A stretch of 31,118 bases of DNA from CAYOXX01 sp964408025 (GTDB lineage Bacteria > Acidobacteriota > DATKUA01). Position numbers and translations under genes: made by a program. The notes below the pieces were generated by a model. It was not told the DNA's origin, made no database searches, and saw nothing but the letters and a program-made list of their open reading frames with translations. Location of the stretch: the NCBI GenBank assembly GCA_964408025.1, contig CAYOXX010000031.1, forward strand, positions 1 to 31,118, written 5' to 3'. This document shows, piece by piece, positions 25,239-31,118 of the stretch. How positions within the stretch are numbered: the first letter of the stretch is position 1; each line of letters opens with the position of its first letter.

Positions 25239-26000
25239 ATGCGACTTGTTCCGCTCGGAATCGGCTCCTCATTCTCCGCGGCGCCGATGGGATGGTACTC
25301 GAACCTGGTGGACGGGAAGCTGCTGGTCGACGCAGCGCCGCAGGCGGTGCTGCAGTTGCGGCGGCTGGGGGTCGCCGCGGACGACCTGGAGGCGGTCGCG
25401 ATCACGCACCTGCACGGCGACCACGTCTTCGGCTTCCCGTTCCTGCTGGCGGAGCGCTCGCCGGAGCTGGAGCCGATACCGGTGGTGGGGCCGGAGGGGA
25501 CGGGCAAGCGTCTGGCACAGCTCTGCTCGCTGGCCTTCTCGGTGGCCGACCCGGCGAAGATGGTCCCGATCGAGCTGCCGCCGGGTCGAAAGAGTGAGGC
25601 AGCCGTCGGCGACTTCCGCCTGCTGGCCGCGCCGACGGAGCACACGCCGGACAGCCTCGGCTACCTGATCACGGGTCCGGAGGGCACGCGGCTGGCGTGC
25701 AGCGGCGACGCCGCCTGGTGCGACGGTCTGCGGCTGCTGCTAAGCGATGCCGACGCGGCGCTGGTCGAGATGACCTTCATCAAGGTCGGCAAGGCCGACC
25801 ACCTGTCGCTGGCGGAACACCTGCCGAAAATCGTCGCGGCAGTGCCCGCCGCGGCGCCAATCCTGCTGACGCATCTGAGCCGGCCGCGCCGGGAGTATCT
25901 CGACGCGCTGCGGCGCCTGCGGCGCGGGCTGCCGGCCGACGAAGCGAGACTGCTGGATCGGGTCGAGCCGGCGGAGGAGCTGAGGGAGTACGTCTTCTAG
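25239..26000 (+). CDS. MBL-fold metallo-hydrolase (RNase Z/phosphodiesterase-like)
   Basis: This 253-residue cytoplasmic protein starts at ATG 25239 with GGAAGGGG just upstream. The metallo-beta-lactamase motif THLHGDHVFGFPFLL (HxHxDH) is intact. Further ligands are seen in PTEHTPDSLGYLI (His), LACSGDAAW (Asp) and ILLTHLSRP (final His). The order matches the RNase Z/ElaC-type phosphodiesterase branch, which bind two metals, but the exosite is missing, so tRNA processing is not implied. Substrate unknown. The next gene on the other strand is a second, unrelated MBL-fold protein. Confidence 0.85.
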   Translation: MRLVPLGIGSSFSAAPMGWYSNLVDGKLLVDAAPQAVLQLRRLGVAADDLEAVAITHLHGDHVFGFPFLLAERSPELEPIPVVGPEGTGKRLAQLCSLAFSVADPAKMVPIELPPGRKSEAAVGDFRLLAAPTEHTPDSLGYLITGPEGTRLACSGDAAWCDGLRLLLSDADAALVEMTFIKVGKADHLSLAEHLPKIVAAVPAAAPILLTHLSRPRREYLDALRRLRRGLPADEARLLDRVEPAEELREYVF

Positions 26001-26148
26001 TCCTGGCCAGGAGCCTATTTCGCGCATCTATTGTAATCGGCTGCTCGACTCCGCGACCGCGATGTTCCAACCGATAATAAGACCGGGGCTTCAGGTAGCC
26101 TCGCCGCCGCAGACCTCAGGGCCTTCGAGAACAGGCTTAGCTGCCCTC

Positions 26149-26769
26149 CTAGCTGGGCTGCATGATCACCGTTTCGCCCTTGAATGCGGAGGCGAACGAG
26201 TAGGCATCGTCGCTGCTGCCGACGATGTCGCCCCAGTGGTAGGGGACCGCGACGCCGGGGTTGATGAGCTCGGCCGCCTCGGCGGCCTCGCGGGCGTTCA
26301 TCGTGTAGGTCCCGCCGACCGGCAGCAGGGCGACGTCGATGTCGAGGATGTCCTTCATCTCCGGAATCACGTCGGTGTCGCCGGCGTAGTAGAGGCGCCG
26401 GCCGCCCATGGCGACGACGAAGCCGACCCAGCCGTTAGCCTTGGGGTGGTAATCCTTGCCGACGTTGTAGGCCGGCGGAGCCTCGATCCCGATGCCGGCG
26501 ACGTCGATGGTGTCCCCCGGCTCGACGACCTCGACGTTGCCCTCGGCCCGCTCGGCCACGTCGGCGACGGTGACGATGACGGTGTCGGTCCCGCGCAGCT
26601 TGTCGATGTCCTCCTGCGAGTAGTGGTCGTGGTGCGGGTGGCTGACCAGGATTATGTCGGCCGACCGGCTCGCCTTCTCCCCCTTCAGCTTCCAGGGATC
26701 GATGTAGACCACTTTCTCGTCGGCGATTCTGAAGCTGGCATGGCCCAGCCAAGTGAGTTTGTCCAGCAT
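26149..26769 (-). CDS. UlaG/UPF0173-like MBL-fold metal-dependent hydrolase
   Basis: This 206-residue protein has the layout of the short MBL hydrolases: WLGHASFRI near the start, DIILVSHPHHDHYSQEDIDK (HxHxDH), ANGWVGFVVAMGGRRLYYAGDTDVIPEM (Asp ligand) and VAVPYHWGDIVG (final His). It matches the UlaG/UPF0173 group, whose members act on phosphodiester or lactone bonds. No signal peptide, so cytoplasmic. The start ATG 26769 follows GAGGGTGAG. Substrate unknown. Confidence 0.87.
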   Translation of the reverse strand: MLDKLTWLGHASFRIADEKVVYIDPWKLKGEKASRSADIILVSHPHHDHYSQEDIDKLRGTDTVIVTVADVAERAEGNVEVVEPGDTIDVAGIGIEAPPAYNVGKDYHPKANGWVGFVVAMGGRRLYYAGDTDVIPEMKDILDIDVALLPVGGTYTMNAREAAEAAELINPGVAVPYHWGDIVGSSDDAYSFASAFKGETVIMQPS

Positions 26770-26915
26770 CTCACCCTCCGGTGCTCGAAAAGCGATGACC
26801 GTATACCGACATCGTAGCGGCCCAGCGGTAGCATGGCAAGCGCGATGACGCCGGCAGACCTCTGGGTTAAGATGTGTAGCCGAAGCAGCGGGGATGAGGA
26901 GTAAAGATCGAGTTG

Positions 26916-27785
26916 ATGCCTAACGGCGGCAAGAGCGGGAGTGGTACGCGCGACTCCACGCTGCTGGAGATCGAGGGGCTGCGGATCGCCATCGAGGAGT
27001 CGGGGGGGGCGAGGGAAGCAGGGAGAACAGAGGATGCGCTCCCAGTCGACGGCCTCCGCCTCTGCGTCGGCTCCGGGGAGTTCGTCGCCCTGGTCGGCGC
27101 CAGCGGCAGCGGCAAGACGCTGACGGCGCTCGCCGCCGTCGGACTCCTGCCTCCAGGCGTAAAGGTAAGCGGCGGCTCGGTGCGCCTGCACGGTAAGGAG
27201 CTGCTGGGCCAGGAGGAAAAAGATTGGCGCCGGGTGCGCGGCGGCCACATTGCGATGATCTTCCAGGAGCCGAAAACCAGTCTCAACCCGACGATGACGA
27301 TCGGTGCGCAACTGCGCGAGGCGATCACGCGGCACCTCCGATGCTCGCGGCGCGATGCGAGGCGTATCGCCGAAGAGTCGCTGCGGGCGGTCCAGATGCC
27401 GGAGCCGCGCCTGCGCCTGCGCGCCTACCCGCACCAGCTCAGCGGCGGCCTGCGGCAGCGGGCGATGATCGCCACGGCGCTGAGCTGCCGGCCTGAACTG
27501 CTGATCGCCGACGAGCCGACCACGGCGCTGGACGTCACGGTTCAGGCAGGGATAGTCGACCTGCTGCAGCGGCTGCGCGGCGAGCGGGGCTTGGCGATCC
27601 TGCTGATCACCCACGACATCGCCCTGGCGGCCGAGGCGGTAGACAGGATAGTGGTGATCGAGAAGGGCCGCACCGTCGATGAGGGCTCCGCAGCCGAGAT
27701 CGTGTCGCGGCCACGCCACCCCTACACCGTGCGTTTGATCGAGCACTGCCGCCGGCGGGAGCGGTGGCGAGAGAGTACAGTGTGA
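26916..27785 (+). CDS. ABC transporter ATP-binding protein, oligopeptide (Dpp/Opp) type
   Basis: This 289-residue protein has all ABC ATPase motifs: Walker A GASGSGKTLTALAAVGLLP, Q-loop MIFQEPKTSLNPTMTIG, signature LSGGLRQRAMIATAL, Walker B ELLIADEPTTALDVTVQ and switch His in LLITHDIALAAEAVDRIVVI. The form of the Q-loop and the HPYTVRLIEHCRRRERW tail are typical of DppD/OppD importers of peptides or nickel. An unusual 25-residue loop (ESGGAREAGRTEDALPVDG) sits near the N-terminus. ATG 26916 is used; a TTG at 26913 is equally placed relative to GAGGAG. No permease, binding protein or second ATPase is in the window, so it stands alone. Confidence 0.86.
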   Translation: MPNGGKSGSGTRDSTLLEIEGLRIAIEESGGAREAGRTEDALPVDGLRLCVGSGEFVALVGASGSGKTLTALAAVGLLPPGVKVSGGSVRLHGKELLGQEEKDWRRVRGGHIAMIFQEPKTSLNPTMTIGAQLREAITRHLRCSRRDARRIAEESLRAVQMPEPRLRLRAYPHQLSGGLRQRAMIATALSCRPELLIADEPTTALDVTVQAGIVDLLQRLRGERGLAILLITHDIALAAEAVDRIVVIEKGRTVDEGSAAEIVSRPRHPYTVRLIEHCRRRERWRESTV

Positions 27786-27817
27786 GCCAGTGCCCCGGAA
27801 GGCGACCTGTTTCCAAA

Positions 27818-29215
27818 TCACTCGATTATCTCAACCTCACCGAGCTCGCCGAGCCGGCGCGAGAGCGTCGCGGCGGGTCCAATGGCGAGCAGCAGGTCGA
27901 GTTCGGGGCTGAGTTGCTCGGCGATCAGGGCGAGAAGCCTTTCTTCGTCGATCCCGTCGATCAGCCGTAGGTGGTCCTGCACCCACGGGCTCGGGAAGCC
28001 GTACCACTCCGACCAGAGCGCGAATGCGGCGATCTGCCCGGTAGTCTGCGTCTGCCGCAGCAGCCGGCCACGCAGCGAGTTGCGGGCGTCGCTGATCTCC
28101 TGCTCGAGCAGGCGGGCGTTGTCGATGGTGCCACCGTGCAGGAGCCGCATCTGCCCGAGCAGCTCGTCGAGAGTATCCCCGACACGCCCGGCCGGGCACG
28201 AGGCGCTGATGACCCAGCTCGACCCGCTCCGCTGCAGCCGGACATCGCTGGAGATCGGCTCGACCTGCCCGAGGCGGACCGTCGAGCCGGTGAGGCGCCC
28301 GTAGGTTGTCTGGCCGTTGAGGATGAAGTTGACCGCCTGGACCGCGTAGTAGGTATCCGGGTTGAGCGGCGGCAGCCTCTTGGCCAGGTAGAGCCGTGCG
28401 GCGTCCCCCCGGCGCGCCACGATCCTGATCGGAGTTCCGCCTCCGTCGCCCTCTCGAGCCCGGCCGGCCGCCTCGCTCCGGCCGCCGGCGGGTTCGGATG
28501 CGGCCCTCCAGCTCCCCGCACGCCTGCGGAACGACTCGACCAGGCTCGCCGAGAGATCGCCGGCGAGCGCGAAGACGGTGCTTTCCGGCCGCAGGCAGCG
28601 CTGGGCAAAGGAGCGCAGCGCCCTCGGCGTCAGCCCCTCGAGGGTTGCGATCTTCTCCCGGAGCGAAACGCCGTACGGCGAGCCGGCAAAGAGGGCGGAG
28701 CTTATCTGGTCCTGGGCGGTCGCGAGGTCGCTGTCGACGGCGCCCCTGAACTCGGCCAGCAGTTGGTCACGCCGGCGGATGATCTCCTCGTCTCCGACGT
28801 CGAGAGCCAACGCTTCGAGCAGCAGGTTTGCCGCCGTCGGTGCGTCCGCGGCCAGCACGGTCGTGCCGGCGGCCAGGCAGTCGGCCTGCAGCTCGACCGC
28901 CAGTGCGGTGCCCAGGTCGGCCAGCCCTTCGGCGCACCCCTCCCCCGTCCCCAGGATTCTTGCCAGCAGCGTGGAGAACCCGGCCTCCCGCGGCCGCTCG
29001 CGGTCGCTGCCGATGTCGCACCTGAAGGAGATCGACACTAGCGGCGTCCGCCGAACCGGTATGAGCACGATCCGCAGGCCGTTTTCCTGCGTCAGGGTGG
29101 TCACGGCCGCCGTGGCCTGCGGGCCTGCCGGTGCGACGGCCGGTTCCTCTTCCTGCATGCAGGCCGGCAGCGCCAGCAGCAGCAGGGCGAATACCGTTGC
29201 GGAGAGTCTCTTCAT
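27818..29215 (-). CDS. M16-fold lipoprotein lacking the HxxEH zinc motif, second of coupled pair
   Basis: This 465-residue protein has a lipoprotein signal (LLLLALPACMQEEEPAVAP, lipobox LPAC), so it is anchored by Cys19. It has the M16 (pitrilysin/processing peptidase) two-domain pattern: ENGLRIVLIPVRRTPLVSIS, then RPREAGFSTLLARILGTGEG, where active enzymes have GxAHxxEHxxFxGT, so His and Glu ligands are gone. Later RCLRPESTVFALAGDLSASL and the LYLAKRLPPLNPDTYYAVQAVNF C-domain segment match M16 C-terminal halves. The start codon overlaps the stop of the upstream gene (ATGA), so the pair is translationally coupled. It is likely non-catalytic, as some M16 subunits are. Confidence 0.83.
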   Translation of the reverse strand: MKRLSATVFALLLLALPACMQEEEPAVAPAGPQATAAVTTLTQENGLRIVLIPVRRTPLVSISFRCDIGSDRERPREAGFSTLLARILGTGEGCAEGLADLGTALAVELQADCLAAGTTVLAADAPTAANLLLEALALDVGDEEIIRRRDQLLAEFRGAVDSDLATAQDQISSALFAGSPYGVSLREKIATLEGLTPRALRSFAQRCLRPESTVFALAGDLSASLVESFRRRAGSWRAASEPAGGRSEAAGRAREGDGGGTPIRIVARRGDAARLYLAKRLPPLNPDTYYAVQAVNFILNGQTTYGRLTGSTVRLGQVEPISSDVRLQRSGSSWVISASCPAGRVGDTLDELLGQMRLLHGGTIDNARLLEQEISDARNSLRGRLLRQTQTTGQIAAFALWSEWYGFPSPWVQDHLRLIDGIDEERLLALIAEQLSPELDLLLAIGPAATLSRRLGELGEVEIIE

Positions 29216-30549
29216 CTCTCGACCGTGATCAGCGAGAGGCGGTTGCCGGGACTGAGCAGCTCGCCGGCGAGGCGCCGCAGGTCCTCGCCCTCGAGCCCCT
29301 CCAGACGCGCTGGGAGATCGCCGAGGTCGTCGCCGGCCGCGACGCGCAGCCCCAGCCAGAGCGCGTACGGCTGGACCGCCATGCGGCGCGTCCAGTAGCG
29401 GATGAGCAAGGCGCTGCGGGCTGCCTCCATCGCGGCCGTCTCGGGTCCGTCCTCCGCGACTGCGGCTGCCAGCTCGCCCAGCCGCACCGCAACCTGCTCG
29501 GCCGCGAAGTCTGACCGCCAGGCGGCGTAGAGGTACAGCATCCCGCCCAGCCGGCGGCGGTCGAGTCCGACGCTTACATCCACCGGCTCTTCGTCGCCCA
29601 GCTCCCGCCGCAGATCGCGCAGGGCAGGGCTGCGGCGCAGGTATTCGCTGAGCAGCAGCAGACCCGCCTCGTCGGCCGCGGCTGCGGGCGGGAGGCGGAA
29701 GGCGACCACTGCGTGGCGCCGCGAGAGCTCGGCGGGGAGCCGCAGCAGCAAGCCGAGTTGCGGCTCGCGACCGGATTCTGTCTCGGTGATTGGAGATTGG
29801 CTGTCGGGCTGACAGTCAGGCCGTATCATCGCCAGTGTGTCGGCCAGCGCCGTTTCGACGTCAGCACGGCTAACGTCGCCGGTGACGACCAGCGTCCACG
29901 AGCCGGGATTCTGGAGGCGGCGCAAGGCCGCGCGAACCGCCTCAGTGTCGGCTGTTGCCAGCGCCTCGCCCGAGCCGAGGCTCCTGAGGCAGTACGGCAG
30001 GTCGGACCAGAGGCGAAGTTCGATCTCCCGCAGCAGCTGCGCCAGCACGGAGGAGGCGAGCGCCGCGCGCTCTTCCCCGGCGACGGCCTCGCGTGCGGCC
30101 TCGAACCTCTCCGGTCCAATCTCGATGGTGCTCATCTGCAGCGCCATATAGGCGAAGACGCTGGGCAGCAGCTCGGGCGGCAGGGTGTAGTGGATCAGGA
30201 GGGCGTCGGCCGCCAGCTGCGAGCCGACCGAGCCGCCGAAGCGCAGGGCGATCATCCGGTACTCGTGCTCGCGCACCGCTACGCCGAAGCCCCTGCCGCC
30301 GCCCCAGATCAGCCGGCTGAGCAGCGCCGCTCCGGCGTAGTCGCTCGCCCCGGCGTCGGCGGTCAGGGGGCAGACGAGGACGGCAGAGCACAGCGGCGCC
30401 GAGTGGTTCTCGGCAACCACCACCCTGATTCCGTTATCGAGCCGGAAGCTTTCTTTGTCCTGGGCTGCCAGCGGCATGGCCAGCAGCGGCAGCAGCAGCG
30501 CCGGCAACAGGCTCGCTCTCACACGTTTCCTCCAGCGAGGGAGAGGCAT
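29212..30549 (-). CDS. M16-fold secreted protein lacking the HxxEH zinc motif, first of coupled pair
   Basis: This protein is 445 residues from ATG 30549, chosen because MPLPRWRKRVRASLLPALLLPLLAMPLAAQ is a good signal peptide; ATG 30561 and TTG 30570 are in-frame alternatives. M16 N-domain features are RLDNGIRVVVAENHSAPLCSA and ADAGASDYAGAALLSRLIWGGGRG, which occupies the HxxEH place without any His or Glu pair. Then LQNPGSWTLVVTGDVSRADVE resembles the M16 central strand. The C-domain (RRHAVVAFRLPPAAAADEAGL, LRDLRRELGDEEPVDVSVGL) follows the family. With the next protein also lacking the motif, the pair is unlikely to be a zinc protease by itself. Confidence 0.83.
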   Translation of the reverse strand: MPLPRWRKRVRASLLPALLLPLLAMPLAAQDKESFRLDNGIRVVVAENHSAPLCSAVLVCPLTADAGASDYAGAALLSRLIWGGGRGFGVAVREHEYRMIALRFGGSVGSQLAADALLIHYTLPPELLPSVFAYMALQMSTIEIGPERFEAAREAVAGEERAALASSVLAQLLREIELRLWSDLPYCLRSLGSGEALATADTEAVRAALRRLQNPGSWTLVVTGDVSRADVETALADTLAMIRPDCQPDSQSPITETESGREPQLGLLLRLPAELSRRHAVVAFRLPPAAAADEAGLLLLSEYLRRSPALRDLRRELGDEEPVDVSVGLDRRRLGGMLYLYAAWRSDFAAEQVAVRLGELAAAVAEDGPETAAMEAARSALLIRYWTRRMAVQPYALWLGLRVAAGDDLGDLPARLEGLEGEDLRRLAGELLSPGNRLSLITVER

Positions 30550-30741
30550 TTTAACCCGCATATTGCACAAGATTCAGCCGTCAGGCGGACCCTTTCCCCG
30601 AATCTCTTTGTTGCGGCCTTCGAGAAAATCGGCTCGCCGGTGATAATAAGTAACCTCTTTGTCCTGTGGAGAGAGCGCCGGAAAGATCAACATCTCAATC
30701 ACTTAACACCAGAGCCGGCCAAACCTCGTGCAATCTGCGAG

Positions 30742-31110
30742 CTAGGAATCCGAGAGGGCGTTTTCAACGGCCGCCTTGAGGTCGGCAATCTCGAAGGGCT
30801 TGCGGATGACGCCGGCAATGCGGGGCTCGCTGGAGTCGATCTGCTCCTCCTGGCGGCTGAAGCCGGTAGCGAAGAGGACCCGCAGGTCGCCCTGGCGCTC
30901 CATCAGCCTGTCGGCCACCTCGATGCCCGGCATCAGCGGCAGCTCGAGGTCGACGACGGCCAGGTCGAAGCGCTCGCCCTCGAGCCGCTCCAGCGCCTCC
31001 GGGCCGGAGCCGACCCACGTGGGGCTGTGCCCGAAGGAGGCTACGATGTCGCTGATCGCCTCGGCGATCATGCTGTCGTCCTCGACGATCAGGATCCTGC
31101 GCCCGCTCAC
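30742..31110 (-). CDS. Response-regulator receiver domain (possibly end of a longer protein)
   Basis: This is 122 residues from a GTG at 31110 (MSGRRILIVEDDSMIAEAIS). It has a complete receiver: acidic pair Asp11-Asp12, phospho-acceptor Asp54 in LAVVDLELPLMPGIEV, Thr in VLFATGFS and Lys in AGVIRKPFEIADL, so it should be phosphorylated normally. No output domain follows. The start is 9 bases from the window edge and the frame is still open upstream, so this could instead be the C-terminal receiver of a hybrid histidine kinase, or a CheY-like single-domain regulator. It is distinct from the degenerate receiver at 3578. Confidence 0.75.
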   Translation of the reverse strand: MSGRRILIVEDDSMIAEAISDIVASFGHSPTWVGSGPEALERLEGERFDLAVVDLELPLMPGIEVADRLMERQGDLRVLFATGFSRQEEQIDSSEPRIAGVIRKPFEIADLKAAVENALSDS

Positions 31111-31118
31111 TGTTCGCC

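Overview
The window is most likely chromosomal DNA of an uncultivated, high-GC, Gram-negative bacterium. Evidence for an outer membrane is a CBM9/DUF5916 beta-barrel protein, several Sec signal peptides, a lipoprotein signal and a small barrel-like protein. The gene mix (DUF5916 protein, BlaI plus M56 sensor with HEAT repeats, paired M16 proteins, secreted beta-helix proteins) resembles Acidobacteriota, Gemmatimonadota or FCB-type lineages. The sequence alone does not fix the phylum. No phage module, CRISPR array, replication origin or rRNA is visible.

Layout, left half. A truncated secreted C39-like cysteine peptidase with a Kre9-type domain (1-1341, minus) is followed by an MFS transporter (minus). 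A LuxR-type regulator with a degenerate receiver, a PilZ protein and a tandem pair of secreted beta-helix paralogues with duplicated leaders follow on plus, ending in a strong terminator. Next come a radical SAM enzyme and a P1/DmpA-type Ntn hydrolase, then a repeat-rich spacer. Two glutamate dehydrogenase paralogues form an operon on minus: one has all catalytic residues and one has altered dinucleotide- and substrate-binding motifs, suggesting a catalytic/regulatory pair. A NuoF gene remnant, a 4-oxalocrotonate tautomerase and two overlapping flavodoxin-fold oxidoreductases follow.

Layout, right half. A stand-alone SLATT two-TM protein precedes what looks like a small regulon. This has a BlaI repressor, an M56 (BlaR1-like) membrane peptidase carrying a long array of HEAT repeats instead of a penicillin-binding sensor, and a CBM9/DUF5916 outer-membrane protein. 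Near-consensus promoters upstream of blaI and of the DUF5916 gene both have the -10 box inside a TGTAA-N6-TTACA dyad, so one BlaI repressor probably controls both. The M56 gene carries an apparent one-base slip in its last HEAT repeats.

From about 21.4 to 23.0 kb the DNA turns AT-rich and holds one secreted barrel-like protein, probably transferred. It is followed by repeat debris, an IS transposase remnant, and a cluster of three tRNA-Leu(CAG) copies. Only the last copy is intact; the other two carry short palindromic insertions at the same two places, and a small GIY-YIG protein gene sits between the nearest decayed copy and the intact one. The rest is high-GC housekeeping or accessory DNA: a GalU-like nucleotidyltransferase, two MBL-fold hydrolases, an oligopeptide-type ABC ATPase, a translationally coupled pair of M16-fold proteins that both lack the HxxEH zinc motif, and a receiver domain at the right edge.
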